The translations under genes and the position numbers were made by a program. A stretch of 64,000 nt of DNA, from contig NZ_QJKD01000002.1 in the NCBI RefSeq assembly GCF_003201875.1, positions 552,591 to 616,590 on the forward strand, written 5' to 3'. The first letter of the stretch is position 1, and the number at the start of each line of letters is the position of its first letter. Under the pieces are notes generated by a model. It had not been told where the DNA came from. It saw only the letters and a list, made by a program, of their open reading frames with translations, and made no database searches. Below are positions 9,887 to 18,947 of this stretch, piece after piece. Origin of the DNA: Hungatella effluvii. GTDB taxonomy: Bacteria > Bacillota > Clostridia > Lachnospirales > Lachnospiraceae.

Positions 9887-9917
9887 TTCACAGGAAGGTT
9901 TGTCCTATGAAATAAAA
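9881..9917. repeat. AT-rich 15-bp hairpin
   Basis: TTTTATTTCACAGGA and TCCTATGAAATAAAA are inverted copies with one mismatch and a 7-base loop. The hairpin begins in the T-tract of the terminator just upstream. Confidence 0.6.
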
Positions 9918-9983
9918 AACCTCCGGGGATGCGCACTCCGCGCTAAAGAAATATGGCCGCTGAAGCGACCGCGCTCCGGCGCG

Positions 9984-10005
9984 AGAGTCCGGCTTGCCGG
10001 ACTCT
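9984..10005. repeat. Perfect 10-bp GC-rich hairpin
   Basis: AGAGTCCGGC and GCCGGACTCT are separated by TT. There is no long T-tract, so it may be a weak terminator or a palindromic repeat. The rest of 9825-10136 shows no gene. Confidence 0.6.
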
Positions 10006-10136
10006 TTCCTGTTCTCCCCTTCCTCTCGGAATATCGTAAGAATAACTTAGTAAATAATTTCTTTCCGCAGTCTGCAAATGTAGTATGATAAAGATAGAAA
10101 AGGATAATCGTTTTTGGCAGATGGAGGTGAATGAAG

Positions 10137-10646
10137 ATGATAAAACAGAAGCGGAAACTGTCCCAGAAACAGGTTCTCCTTATATTCTGTACAGTACTTG
10201 TCATTCTGACCTATATAGCGGCCACATTTCCTCAGCCCTTTCTTCGAAGGGGGACTGAAATCTATGGAATCCATTTCGCCTATACGGAAAACGTTCAGAA
10301 TCCAAATCCCGGGAAGACACCGGGATACCTGGCGGAGGGAAGCAGGCTTCAGCCCTGCATAGACATACTGGGAGCGTATCAATACCGGCCCTGCGTTTAT
10401 AAGCCCCGGAACGAGTTTGCAGAGGCGACGAAAGAACTGAGTGTTACCGTGTATTATACGGAATTTGATTACGATACGTATCTCTTTTATTCAGATGGAA
10501 CGATTATGAAGTACCGGCAGGGGGATAAGTGGATGAAGCAGGTTCATATCGGTTATGGATTAGGCGGAGAAAAGGGCCGGGAGCTGTTTGAACGGCTGGC
10601 CGGGATCGCAGTACCGTTTGTATCGGATGAACAGGGCCTTCCGTGA
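10137..10646 (+). CDS. Hypothetical membrane-anchored protein
   Basis: 169 residues from ATG 10137, which is eight bases after GGAGGT at 10123-10128; an ATG two codons upstream at 10131 is too close to that site. A basic N-terminus is followed by one hydrophobic helix (about residues 13-30), then an outward-facing region of about 135 residues with many aromatic residues (YYTEFDYDTYLFYSDGTIMKY). I recognise no family. It stands alone between the ABC cluster and a MITE, which begins 9 bp after its stop. Confidence 0.7.
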   Translation: MIKQKRKLSQKQVLLIFCTVLVILTYIAATFPQPFLRRGTEIYGIHFAYTENVQNPNPGKTPGYLAEGSRLQPCIDILGAYQYRPCVYKPRNEFAEATKELSVTVYYTEFDYDTYLFYSDGTIMKYRQGDKWMKQVHIGYGLGGEKGRELFERLAGIAVPFVSDEQGLP

Positions 10647-10647
10647 G

Positions 10648-10655
10648 GACGGAAT
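10648..10655. repeat. 8-bp target-site duplication, left copy
   Basis: GACGGAAT abuts the left end of the MITE and recurs at 10894-10901 abutting the right end. Confidence 0.85.
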
Positions 10656-10893
10656 GTTACAGTTCACTCCCCACCAGGGGCACCGCAGTCCGGTTTGGCC
10701 GGGCAGGCTTGCTCAGTCTTTCCTGTGACTTTGCAGGGTATTAGAAGTTCTTAGCGCGCAAAATTTCCCCTGGTTTTTAGAAAAATTCTGCACGTTTAGA
10801 ACTTCTTATGCCCGAAACCGGAACAGGAAAGACTGAGCAAGCCTGCCCGGTCGAACCGGACTGCGGTGCTCCTGGTGGGGAGTGAACTGTAAC
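10656..10893. mobile_element. 238-bp hairpin MITE with 71-bp terminal inverted repeats
   Basis: The left arm 10656-10726 and right arm 10823-10893 are inverted copies with 68 of 71 positions matching; all three mismatches are G-T pairs on the + strand. Weaker symmetry continues inward without gaps (AGAAGTTCT and AGAACTTCT). The element is flanked exactly by GACGGAAT at 10648-10655 and 10894-10901, an 8-bp target duplication. It encodes no transposase, so it would have been moved by one encoded elsewhere. Eight-bp duplications are made by IS66, IS256, ISL3 and IS1595 families among others; I cannot choose. Confidence 0.88.
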
Positions 10894-10901
10894 GACGGAA
10901 T
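10894..10901. repeat. 8-bp target-site duplication, right copy
   Basis: GACGGAAT, identical to 10648-10655, directly after the right end of the MITE. Confidence 0.85.
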
Positions 10902-10932
10902 ACGTAAAGGTAGAAACACAGGCAAGGCCATA

Positions 10933-10962
10933 TTGACAAACACAGGTCTTTCCACTTACAAT
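10933..10962 (+). promoter_or_regulatory. Sigma-A-type promoter of the MarR gene
   Basis: TTGACA at 10933-10938 and TACAAT at 10957-10962 are spaced by 18 bp. The -35 box is 40 bp from the MITE, so the element lies just outside the core promoter. Confidence 0.7.
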
Positions 10963-10992
10963 AAAGGAACCAACAGGGAAGAGAGTGGGGCT

Positions 10993-11493
10993 ATGGGCGT
11001 AGATAAACGATATGAATTATTTTGTGAACTGTTAAAAACAATGGATGAAGGCGTCGACGCGATTGATGAATACGATTCTCTGCTCCATGATTATCACGGA
11101 ACCGTCCTCTACCAGGCGGAGTCTCAGATTATCAAGGCTGTAGGGGACCAGCCGGGAATTACGGCCTCGGAACTGTCCAGGGAGTTTAATAAGACTAACA
11201 GCGCCTGTTCCCAGCTGATCCGCAAGCTTAAGAAAAAGGAATGGATCAGGCAGGAGCGGAACGAAAAGAATAACCGGGAGTATAATCTTTATCTGACAGA
11301 TGAGGGGAAAGTTATCTATAAAAAGCACGAAGATTTTGAAAATGCCTGCTATGAAAGGACGTATCATATGCTGGATGAGATCTCTGAAGAAGAGATGAGG
11401 ACGTATATCAGAATCCAGAATCAACTGAACCGGGCGTTTAAGCTGGATGTGGAGGAAAGCCGGCAGCTGTCGGGAAACGGCGGGGCCGATTAG
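10993..11493 (+). CDS. MarR-family transcriptional regulator
   Basis: 166 residues from ATG 10993. The open frame extends back to a GTG at 10882, but that lies inside the MITE and upstream of the promoter. A helical N-terminus is followed by a winged helix-turn-helix (about residues 45-115): ESQIIKAVGDQPGITASELSREF, the recognition helix around KTNSACSQLIRKLKKKEWI, and the wing QERNEKNNREYNLYLTDEGK. A C-terminal dimerisation helix follows. It binds DNA as a dimer. Neither neighbour is an obvious target; autoregulation through the promoter at 10933 is possible. The Shine-Dalgarno is weak. Confidence 0.88.
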   Translation: MGVDKRYELFCELLKTMDEGVDAIDEYDSLLHDYHGTVLYQAESQIIKAVGDQPGITASELSREFNKTNSACSQLIRKLKKKEWIRQERNEKNNREYNLYLTDEGKVIYKKHEDFENACYERTYHMLDEISEEEMRTYIRIQNQLNRAFKLDVEESRQLSGNGGAD

Positions 11494-11498
11494 ATCCA

Positions 11499-11530
11499 GC
11501 GCAGTATTGCACAATGCTGTAGTACCGGGG
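11499..11530. repeat. Remnant related to the 18921 palindromic element
   Basis: ACAATGCTGTAGTACCGGGG at 11511-11530 recurs at 19071-19096 with a single 6-bp insertion, and CAGTATTGCA at 11500-11509 recurs at 18927-18936 in the other end of that element. The two ends are fused here without the interior, as expected of a collapsed palindrome. Confidence 0.5.
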
Positions 11531-11569
11531 CCGCAGCGAAAGAATATTTACTTTCGCAGCGGCCCTTTT
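11527..11569 (+). terminator. Rho-independent terminator after marR
   Basis: GGGCCGCAGCGAAAG pairs with CTTTCGCAGCGGCCC (one mismatch), then TTTT. It lies 34 bp after the MarR stop and may also serve the minus-strand ORF that ends at 11577. Confidence 0.8.
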
Positions 11570-11576
11570 GACTCTG

Positions 11577-11828
11577 TTACGTATGGATTAAGTGCGATGC
11601 TTTATCATAGTCCTTTTTTAGAACATAGATTCTGTATTCGGTTCCGGCAGTGATATTCTCGCCAAACTGCTGTATGGCGGGCCCGCGCGCTCCCATATTG
11701 CGCATGACGGTTCCCTTGGTATCGATGATATAATCAATTCCTTCTGCGGTTAAGATATCGCGGATCCGTGCCTGCTCATTTATGGAATAGGTAATAGCCA
11801 GTTCTTTTCGGTTAAATATGGTAATCAT
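11577..11828 (-). CDS. Small conserved hypothetical protein
   Basis: 83 residues from the ATG at 11828, preceded by GGAGG with ten bases of spacing; an upstream in-frame Met gives 117 residues but has no ribosome site. The sequence begins MITIFNRKELAITYSINEQARIRDIL and ends YRIYVLKKDYDKASHLIH, a beta-alpha-beta pattern. The size and shape recall small DUF2007-like signal-transducing proteins, but I cannot assign the family. It is transcribed away from patB and toward the marR terminator. Confidence 0.65.
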   Translation of the reverse strand: MITIFNRKELAITYSINEQARIRDILTAEGIDYIIDTKGTVMRNMGARGPAIQQFGENITAGTEYRIYVLKKDYDKASHLIHT

Positions 11829-11969
11829 ATCGGTATGTCCTCCATTCTCTGGTGACGGTTCGAAGGCTTCAAATGAATGGTTCATGCACTGAATTACATG
11901 TATCATACCATGCCTTACCAGCAGATTCAAGCACTGAAAGATTTAGATTCAAACACAGATAGATTCCTG

Positions 11970-11998
11970 TTGACAAACAGCGGGAGATGTATTAATCT
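11970..11998 (+). promoter_or_regulatory. Putative promoter of patB
   Basis: TTGACA at 11970-11975 and TAATCT at 11993-11998, 17-bp spacing, about 117 bp upstream of the patB start. Confidence 0.5.
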
Positions 11999-12114
11999 GA
12001 TGGTAGAACAAACGGTTAAGCAGATTAAATATTAATTGGCTTATATGAAGGTGATTAAAAAAAGTATCGGAGTAATAAGTGAGTAAATAACAACAGATGA
12101 CAGGAGGCTGCAAT

Positions 12115-13293
12115 ATGAAGTATGATTTTGACACACTGGTAGAAAGAAGAGGCACACACTGCTGCAAATTCGATACCATACCGGAGGAAGCCGGGAAAAA
12201 CGCCATTCCGGTATCCATCGCGGATATGGACCTGCCTTGTGCAGAGCCCATTATCCGTGCTCTTCATGAGCGGATAGACCAGAGGATTTTCGGTTACACG
12301 GTTTATGAAAATGAAGTCTGCAAAGAGGCCGTAACCGGATGGTACCGGAAGCGGTTCGGCTGGGAGATTGACAAAGATGATATATTCTTCAGTCCGGGCG
12401 TCGTTCCTGCGCTGGCATTTTTGATTCAGTTCCTGACAAAAGAAGGGGATGGGGTCATTATTCAGAGGCCGGTTTACCACCCATTTACGGGAAAAGTGGA
12501 AGCCAACGGCAGGAAAGTGATCAATAGTCCTCTGGTTAGAAAAGGCAGCACCTATGAGATGGATTTCGATGATCTGGATAGAAAATTCGCAGATGAGAAT
12601 ACGAAGGGAATGATTCTGTGCAGTCCTCATAACCCGGTTGGACGTGTGTGGAGAGAGGATGAATTAAGGAAGATTGTCGATATTGCAAAGAAGTATGATA
12701 AATGGATTATTTCAGATGAAATTCACGCGGACTTAACGAGAATCGGAGTTACCCATACGCCGTTATTAAAGCTTGCGCCGGACTACAGTGACAGAATCAT
12801 CGTCTGCACAGCCCCCAGCAAAACCTTTAACCTGGCCGGAATGCAGTTTTCCAATATTATTATTCCTAATAAGGAGTATCAGAAGCAGTGGAACGAAGTG
12901 GTCTCTAACCGTTTATCCGTTGGCATGTGCAGTCCTTTCGGTCTGACTGCCATCATCGCGGCTTATACGGAAGGGGAGGAGTGGCTGGATCAGGCCAGGG
13001 CCTATATCGATGGAAATATCCGTTACATAGAATCGTTTGTAAAGGAGAATCTGCCAAAGGCAGCGGTAATGGACTGCCAGGGAACTTACCTGGTATGGCT
13101 CGATTTAAATGAATACTGCTCCGATCCTGAGAAACTGGAGGAGCTGATGGTCCGGAAAGCCGGAATTGTATTCGACGAAGGCTACATTTTCGGACCTGAA
13201 GGCAATGGATTCGAGCGGATCAACGCAGCGACCCAGAGAAGTACAGTGGAAGCGTGCATGAATAGAATGAAAGCAGCACTCGATACGCTATAA
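12115..13293 (+). CDS. patB: PatB/MalY-type PLP C-S lyase (cystathionine beta-lyase)
   Basis: 392 residues from ATG 12115, placed by AGGAGG at 12102-12107. This is a fold-type I aminotransferase-like enzyme of the MalY/PatB branch: N-terminal YDFDTLVERRGTHCCKFD, substrate region ADMDLPCAEPI, NPVGRVW, ISDEIHADL with the PLP-ring Asp, and the Schiff-base Lys in APSKTFNLAG. Family members cleave the beta C-S bond of cystathionine or cysteine conjugates, giving a thiol, pyruvate and ammonia; some are aminotransferases. It has its own promoter and a bidirectional terminator, so it appears monocistronic. The exact substrate is not evident. Confidence 0.92.
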   Translation: MKYDFDTLVERRGTHCCKFDTIPEEAGKNAIPVSIADMDLPCAEPIIRALHERIDQRIFGYTVYENEVCKEAVTGWYRKRFGWEIDKDDIFFSPGVVPALAFLIQFLTKEGDGVIIQRPVYHPFTGKVEANGRKVINSPLVRKGSTYEMDFDDLDRKFADENTKGMILCSPHNPVGRVWREDELRKIVDIAKKYDKWIISDEIHADLTRIGVTHTPLLKLAPDYSDRIIVCTAPSKTFNLAGMQFSNIIIPNKEYQKQWNEVVSNRLSVGMCSPFGLTAIIAAYTEGEEWLDQARAYIDGNIRYIESFVKENLPKAAVMDCQGTYLVWLDLNEYCSDPEKLEELMVRKAGIVFDEGYIFGPEGNGFERINAATQRSTVEACMNRMKAALDTL

Positions 13294-13307
13294 GGCAGAG
13301 AAGCAGA

Positions 13308-13361
13308 AAAAGAGGAAGTCCGATCAGTCATGTTTGTACAGACCGTCGAACCTCCTCTTTT
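13308..13361. terminator. Bidirectional terminator between patB and SLC13 gene
   Basis: AAAAGAGGAAGT pairs with ACCTCCTCTTTT (one mismatch) around a loop of about 30 bases; there are A and T tracts on opposite sides. It separates the convergent genes. Confidence 0.7.
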
Positions 13362-13364
13362 CGA

Positions 13365-14711
13365 TTACAGAAGACCGATCAGATGCCAGTATGGAATTCC
13401 AATTACCATCAGATACAAAAATGCCACCGCCATTTTCATGGCAAGCCCCTTCACAAAATCCTTCAACGACATCATGCCATAGGAAAATGAGATCAGGTAG
13501 AGTGCGTATTCATAGGGCAGAAGGATCTGATCCAGCCCCTGAAAGAAGGAATACAGCACCGGCTGTGGATTGATTCCCAGAGTCTGGGCAAGCTGGGCCA
13601 GCGGCGCTCCGAGGGAGGCCATGGCGGCCAGCGGTGTCAGCAGGAAATTTACAATCACAGCCACAAACCATACCGCGCCCAGGAGAACCGTCTCGTGCAT
13701 CTGATAGAGGTACGGGAAGAGCATATCCGCCAGGATCTGGCCGAATCCCAGTTCCGTTGCAACCATACCGATGGTCATGCAGCCTGTGATAAAGAACAGA
13801 AACGGGTAATTGACAGTCCGGAAATCTTCTTCCCTGGAAATGCCAATAACCGGTATAAAGCCTGCGAACGCCGCCAGGATGAAGCCAAACATCATTTCCT
13901 GACCGCTGATTAAGTACAGGAAGAGGCAGATGATAATGACAGTCGCCTTCTTCTCTGCGGAGGTAATCTTCCCCAGCTTTCTCTGCTCTTCCTTATAATA
14001 TGCCTTTCCACTGACGGCATGCTCTGGCCGGAACATCTTAGAGAGGATGAAAACCAGAAGCGGAATGAGCGGCAGGAATATGAGATTCTGTTTTAAATAT
14101 TCCAGGTAGGTGATCGATATTTCCGCAGATCCCATCAAAACTCCTGTGTTGCTGGGATCGAAGATGAAGTAACCTGGAACCAGGGTCGAGAAGACACCGG
14201 TCAGCATGATGCCTGCGCCGGCCTTTGACTTCTGAATGCCGAGCGCCTTGCAGATACCGTAGGTAAATGCGGCAGTAACCGGGACAAAGCCTCCGGGCAT
14301 GACTAAGTTGGAGATCATGCCAAACAGGAAGATTCCCCACAAAATACCGGTGTAGGTGCCGCCGGTTTTCACAATGCACCAGACCGCCACTCGCTTCAAC
14401 AGTCCGATACGTTCCAGCGTGTTCGACAGGATAAACGCACCCAGGACCATCCATGGGATGTTGGTGGTCCACGGTCTGAAGACAGTCTCAAAGCCGATGA
14501 GCGACAACATGACATAACCGACGGGCAGAACAATGGCCGGTACGATATTGGGCAGAATTTCCATGGCAAATGTCATGACACCCCACACGGTAAGGCATAA
14601 GAAAAGCTTGATCGGATGACTGAAAGCCCCGGATTCCGGCATACAGAAGATAAGGAGCGGTACTCCCAGAACTGCCGCCCATTTAAGAATTTCTAATTTT
14701 TTTGTACTCAT
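13365..14711 (-). CDS. SLC13/DASS-family anion symporter
   Basis: 448 residues from the ATG at 14711, preceded by GGAGGG; the open frame extends about 80 codons further but reads no transporter sequence there. Around 11-12 hydrophobic helices are visible. Divalent anion:Na+ symporter hallmarks are present: TTNIPWMVLGAFILSNTLERIGL, ISNLVMPGGFVPV in the first half and LTPLAAMASLGAPLAQLA in the second, the two inverted-repeat halves of the fold. The family takes up dicarboxylates, tricarboxylates or sulfate. A LysR regulator lies 183 bp upstream on the same strand and may control it; the substrate is unknown. Confidence 0.85.
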   Translation of the reverse strand: MSTKKLEILKWAAVLGVPLLIFCMPESGAFSHPIKLFLCLTVWGVMTFAMEILPNIVPAIVLPVGYVMLSLIGFETVFRPWTTNIPWMVLGAFILSNTLERIGLLKRVAVWCIVKTGGTYTGILWGIFLFGMISNLVMPGGFVPVTAAFTYGICKALGIQKSKAGAGIMLTGVFSTLVPGYFIFDPSNTGVLMGSAEISITYLEYLKQNLIFLPLIPLLVFILSKMFRPEHAVSGKAYYKEEQRKLGKITSAEKKATVIIICLFLYLISGQEMMFGFILAAFAGFIPVIGISREEDFRTVNYPFLFFITGCMTIGMVATELGFGQILADMLFPYLYQMHETVLLGAVWFVAVIVNFLLTPLAAMASLGAPLAQLAQTLGINPQPVLYSFFQGLDQILLPYEYALYLISFSYGMMSLKDFVKGLAMKMAVAFLYLMVIGIPYWHLIGLL

Positions 14712-14893
14712 TTTTCCCTCCGTCTGGCTCGCAAGCCCCGGAGCTTTCCTCGCAAATAGTGGTTGGAAAAAGAGGTTACGGCCATTCTTTTGTTTGTCAA
14801 AAACATAACAATTATGGCCATATGTTATCAAAATGCGGGAGGTTTGCATATCAGTATCCCTTTGGGGGGATACAACAGAAAGTTGTAACCTGC

Positions 14894-15817
14894 CTACTGA
14901 TGAGATTCCAGAAGCGCAAATCGTTTTCGGACAATAGTTAAAAACGCGGCAAGACATGGGGACAGCCGGTCCTCTTTGCGGTACAGAAGCTGGTAGCGGA
15001 TGGCGGCGTGCGGGTGGCTTACAGGAATGACCGACAGCTTGCTTTTCTCCGCAAAGGAATAGTCTTCCTGCCAGTCCAGACGGTTGGTCAGCCCGTACCC
15101 CGCACCGTCCTGTACCATCTGGCGGAACAGCTCCGTACTGCTGGTCTCCAGAAGAATTCTGGGATTTCCGTATCCTTTAAAGAATTTTTCTGTGATAGAC
15201 TGGTTCTCATATTGAATCAGTGGTTCTGTTAAGAGTTCCTCCGGCCGGATGATGCGTTTGGCGGAAAGGGAAGACTTCTGGGAGACGCATACAAGCATAT
15301 CCGCCCGATATAATTCCTCATAGATCAACGAATCTGAAAGAGACGGATTCTCCTCCTCCCAGTCCCCGAACAGCGCCAGGTCCAGTTCTCCATCCATCAG
15401 CGCCTGGTGCAGCCATTCCACGCTGTGTTCGCTGACGGAAAAGCGGACGCCGGGATTCTGACGGACAAAGGTATGGACAATCGTATGGAGAACTTCATTA
15501 ACTATATGGTAATTAATGCCAAGACTGAGCTGGCCGGTAAATGCTTCGGATACGGGCTCTAAGTATGGCAGCAGCGATTTCCTCATGGCATAGTGCTCTT
15601 TTACGATTCGTCCCGCGTATTCGGACACAATTTCCCCCACCTCAGTCAGTTCCACTCCGTAATAGTGGCGTTTCAGCAGCGGCGCGCCAATCTCTTCCTC
15701 CAGAGTTTTGATGGCGCGGCTTAAGCTCTGCTGGGATATATAAAGCTGTTTTGCAGATATATTGATAGAACGGGTCTGCGTTACATTCAGAAAATATATC
15801 AGATAGTCGATTCTCAT
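14894..15817 (-). CDS. LysR-family transcriptional regulator
   Basis: 307 residues from the ATG at 15817, where GGAGG lies six bases upstream; an ATG four codons earlier overlaps that site. The N-terminal helix-turn-helix reads MRIDYLIYFLNVTQ, then AKQLYISQQSLSRAIKTLEEEIGAPLLKR; the rest is a periplasmic-binding-like effector domain. LysR proteins usually control a divergent promoter and bind a pathway metabolite. Here the divergent gene is leuB, and the same-strand neighbour is the SLC13 symporter, so either or both may be targets. Confidence 0.9.
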   Translation of the reverse strand: MRIDYLIYFLNVTQTRSINISAKQLYISQQSLSRAIKTLEEEIGAPLLKRHYYGVELTEVGEIVSEYAGRIVKEHYAMRKSLLPYLEPVSEAFTGQLSLGINYHIVNEVLHTIVHTFVRQNPGVRFSVSEHSVEWLHQALMDGELDLALFGDWEEENPSLSDSLIYEELYRADMLVCVSQKSSLSAKRIIRPEELLTEPLIQYENQSITEKFFKGYGNPRILLETSSTELFRQMVQDGAGYGLTNRLDWQEDYSFAEKSKLSVIPVSHPHAAIRYQLLYRKEDRLSPCLAAFLTIVRKRFALLESHQ

Positions 15818-15998
15818 ACCTTCCTCCATTCACGGGGGATTCCAGTCCCCGTTTTCCTGTATCCTGTTATCATATCATACTGGACGGGAAAATGCCGAAA
15901 AATCGCAGTGAATAAGAAGAGGGTATCGTACCAGGCCGCCGCAGTGACACCGGTTTCCATGCCATGGCAGAAACATAAACGCGTTCTGAGCCCCATTT

Positions 15999-16017
15999 CT
16001 ATAACTTCCATTTATAG
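15999..16017. promoter_or_regulatory. Candidate LysR operator
   Basis: CTATAA and TTATAG form a perfect inverted repeat with a 7-base spacer. The site lies between the divergent LysR and leuB genes, about 50 bp upstream of the leuB -35 box. It fits a T-N11-A type LysR box only loosely. Confidence 0.35.
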
Positions 16018-16067
16018 TACTAATTCCAATCTCATATAGTATTTTGCAGAAAAATCCCGTAATATAG

Positions 16068-16096
16068 TTGAAAAATCCCTCTAAATGTTCTATGAT
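16068..16096 (+). promoter_or_regulatory. Promoter of the leuB-ilvD operon
   Basis: TTGAAA at 16068-16073 and TATGAT at 16091-16096 with 17-bp spacing, 63 bp before the leuB start. Confidence 0.65.
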
Positions 16097-16158
16097 GAAG
16101 AGAAATACATCAGCATGGTACAGTGACAGAACAGAATTGTGAAGAGGGAGATAGAAAA

Positions 16159-17241
16159 ATGAATTATAATATAGCAGTAATTCCCGGGGACGGTATTGGA
16201 CCGGAAATCATCAGAGAAGCTAAAAAAGTCTTAGACAGAGTCGGAAACGTGTACGGCCATGCGTTTTCCTATACCGAGGTTCTGATGGGCGGCGTGTCCA
16301 TCGACGCATACGGTGTCCCTCTTACGGATGAAGCGTTGGAGACAGCAAAAAAAAGTGATTCCGTTCTTCTCGGAGCAGTCGGAGGAGACGTGGGAAATTC
16401 GAGATGGTACGACGTGGCACCGAACTTGAGACCCGAGGCGGGCCTGTTAGCAATCCGCAAGGGTCTTAATTTATTCGCCAACATCCGACCGGCCTATCTC
16501 TACGAGGAGCTGGCTCAGGCGTGCCCTTTAAAGAAGGAGATTATCGGTGACGGTTTCGACATGGTTATTATGAGAGAACTGACCGGCGGCCTGTATTTCG
16601 GAGAGCGCAGTACGAAGGAAGTGGACGGCGTCATGACCGCCGTGGACACCCTTACATATAACGAGAATGAGATCAGAAGAATAGCCATTAAGGCATTTGA
16701 CATTGCCATGAAGCGCAGGAAGAAAGTGATCAGCGTGGATAAGGCCAATGTGCTGGATTCCTCCCGGCTGTGGAGAAAGGTCGTGGAAGAGGTTGCCAAA
16801 GATTATCCCGAGGTGACGCTTAAGCATATGCTGGTCGACAACTGTGCGATGCAGCTGGTAATGAATCCAGGCCAGTTTGACGTAGTCTTAACCGAGAACA
16901 TGTTTGGAGATATCTTATCCGATGAGGCGAGTATGATTACCGGTTCCATCGGAATGCTGTCATCTGCCAGCATGAATGAAGGCAAATTCGGCATGTATGA
17001 GCCGAGCCACGGTTCCGCACCGGATATTGCGGGACAGAATATTGCCAATCCGATCGCCACGATTCTGTCAGCGGCCATGATGCTTCGTTTTTCCTTCGAT
17101 CTTGACCGGGAGGCGGATGCTGTGGAAGCGGCTGTTCAGAAGGTATTGTCCGAAGGCTTCAGAACGGGTGATATCATGTCGGAGGGCTGCAGGAAGGTTT
17201 CCACCAGCGAGATGGGAGATTTAATTGCAGAGCGGATTTAA
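16159..17241 (+). CDS. leuB: 3-isopropylmalate dehydrogenase
   Basis: 360 residues from ATG 16159 (GAGGGAG upstream), the normal LeuB length. Family signatures are the N-terminal [35 protein letters not shown] with the catalytic Lys, and [20 protein letters not shown], which holds the metal-binding Asp residues. It oxidises and decarboxylates 3-isopropylmalate to 2-oxoisocaproate with NAD, the third step of leucine synthesis. The loop after the catalytic Arg suits isopropylmalate better than isocitrate. leuA and leuCD are absent from the window. It is 29 bp from ilvD and shares its transcript. Confidence 0.93.
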   Translation: MNYNIAVIPGDGIGPEIIREAKKVLDRVGNVYGHAFSYTEVLMGGVSIDAYGVPLTDEALETAKKSDSVLLGAVGGDVGNSRWYDVAPNLRPEAGLLAIRKGLNLFANIRPAYLYEELAQACPLKKEIIGDGFDMVIMRELTGGLYFGERSTKEVDGVMTAVDTLTYNENEIRRIAIKAFDIAMKRRKKVISVDKANVLDSSRLWRKVVEEVAKDYPEVTLKHMLVDNCAMQLVMNPGQFDVVLTENMFGDILSDEASMITGSIGMLSSASMNEGKFGMYEPSHGSAPDIAGQNIANPIATILSAAMMLRFSFDLDREADAVEAAVQKVLSEGFRTGDIMSEGCRKVSTSEMGDLIAERI

Positions 17242-17270
17242 GAACGTACAAAGAAAAGGAGTGACAGACT

Positions 17271-18947
17271 ATGAAGAGTGATTCAGTAAAAAAAGGCATG
17301 CAGCAGGCACCGCACCGTTCCCTGTTCCATGCCCTCGGAATGACGGAAGAAGAGATGGAGCGTCCGCTCGTCGGTATCGTCAGTTCCTATAATGAGATTG
17401 TACCGGGCCACATGAATCTGGATAAGATCGTGCAGGCGGTTAAGATGGGAGTCGCCATGGCAGGCGGAACTCCGGTCATGGTTCCGGCTATTGCCGTCTG
17501 TGACGGAATCGCCATGGGCCACATCGGCATGAAGTATTCCCTGGTTACGAGAGATTTGATCGCAGATTCCACAGAATGTCTGGCGAAGGCACACGCATTT
17601 GACGCTCTCGTCATGGTTCCCAACTGTGACAAGAATGTCCCCGGACTTTTAATGGCAGCGGCACGCATTAATGTACCCACAGTGTTCGTCAGTGGCGGAC
17701 CAATGTTAGCGGGCCATGTGCAGGGCCACAAGACCAGCCTTTCCAGCATGTTTGAGGCGGTAGGCGCCTATACGGCCGGTACCATGACAGAAGAAGAAGT
17801 CAGGGAGTATGAGTGCAAGGCATGCCCGACCTGCGGCTCCTGTTCCGGTATGTATACGGCCAACAGCATGAACTGCTTAACCGAGGTTCTGGGCATGGGC
17901 TTACAGGGAAATGGAACGATTCCGGCAGTTTATTCCGACCGGCTGAAGCTGGCGAAGCACGCGGGCATGCAGGTTATGGAGATGTACCGCAGAAATATAA
18001 AACCGAGCGATATTATGACAGAGGCGGCCTTTAAGAACGCGCTCACCATGGATATGGCGCTTGGCTGCAGCACCAACAGCATGCTTCATCTGCCGGCGAT
18101 CGCACACGAGGCCGGAGTGGAGTTAAATGTAGATATTGCCAACGAACTGAGCGCAAAGACTCCGAACCTGTGCCACTTGGCGCCGGCGGGTCCTACTTAC
18201 ATAGAAGACTTGAATGAGGCCGGCGGTATTTATGCCGTTATGAATGAGATCAGCAAGCTGGGACTTTTAAACCTGGACTGCATGACGGTAACCGGCAAGA
18301 CAGTCGGCGAGAACATTAAAAACAGTGTCAACTTAAATCCGGAGGTAATCCGTCCGGTAGAAAATCCATACAGCAAGACCGGCGGCATCGCCATCTTAAA
18401 GGGCAATTTAGCTCCTGATTCCGCAGTGGTGAAGCGTTCCGCGGTGGCTCCTGAGATGCTGAAGCATGAAGGTCCGGCGAGAGTCTTCGACTGTGAAGAG
18501 GATGCGGTGGATGCAATCAAAGGCGGAAAGATCGTGGCGGGCGACGTGGTCGTGATCCGTTACGAGGGACCGAAAGGCGGTCCTGGCATGAGAGAGATGC
18601 TTAACCCGACCTCAGTCATTGCAGGTATGGGACTTGGCTCAGAAGTGGCGCTGATCACGGACGGCCGTTTCTCCGGCGCGTCGAGAGGTGCATCCATCGG
18701 CCATGTATGCCCGGAGGCCGCGGTAGGCGGACCGATTGCACTTGTCGAGGAAGGGGATATCATCTCCATTGATATCAACAACAACCGTCTCGACGTGAAG
18801 GTTTCTGATGAGGAGATGGCGGCGAGAAAGGCGAAATGGCAGCCAAGAGTTCCGGAAGTAACGACGGGATACTTAGCGCGTTATGCGGCTATGGCAGCAC
18901 CGGCAAGCAAAGGGGCCATCCTAGCACAGTATTGCATAAATTCCTAA
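17271..18947 (+). CDS. ilvD: Dihydroxy-acid dehydratase
   Basis: 558 residues. Iron-sulfur Cys residues are in [10 protein letters not shown] and [29 protein letters not shown] and GRFSGASRG are further family motifs. It dehydrates 2,3-dihydroxy-isovalerate and its methylvalerate homologue to the 2-oxo acids that precede valine, leucine and isoleucine. AAGGAG precedes ATG 17271. Oddity: the last eight residues LAQYCINS and the stop are encoded by the left end of a palindromic element starting at 18921. IlvD proteins normally end soon after the ARYA...GAIL segment, so the native C-terminus has been replaced by a short element-derived tail. This should not harm the active site. Confidence 0.95.
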   Translation: MKSDSVKKGMQQAPHRSLFHALGMTEEEMERPLVGIVSSYNEIVPGHMNLDKIVQAVKMGVAMAGGTPVMVPAIAVCDGIAMGHIGMKYSLVTRDLIADSTECLAKAHAFDALVMVPNCDKNVPGLLMAAARINVPTVFVSGGPMLAGHVQGHKTSLSSMFEAVGAYTAGTMTEEEVREYECKACPTCGSCSGMYTANSMNCLTEVLGMGLQGNGTIPAVYSDRLKLAKHAGMQVMEMYRRNIKPSDIMTEAAFKNALTMDMALGCSTNSMLHLPAIAHEAGVELNVDIANELSAKTPNLCHLAPAGPTYIEDLNEAGGIYAVMNEISKLGLLNLDCMTVTGKTVGENIKNSVNLNPEVIRPVENPYSKTGGIAILKGNLAPDSAVVKRSAVAPEMLKHEGPARVFDCEEDAVDAIKGGKIVAGDVVVIRYEGPKGGPGMREMLNPTSVIAGMGLGSEVALITDGRFSGASRGASIGHVCPEAAVGGPIALVEEGDIISIDINNNRLDVKVSDEEMAARKAKWQPRVPEVTTGYLARYAAMAAPASKGAILAQYCINS

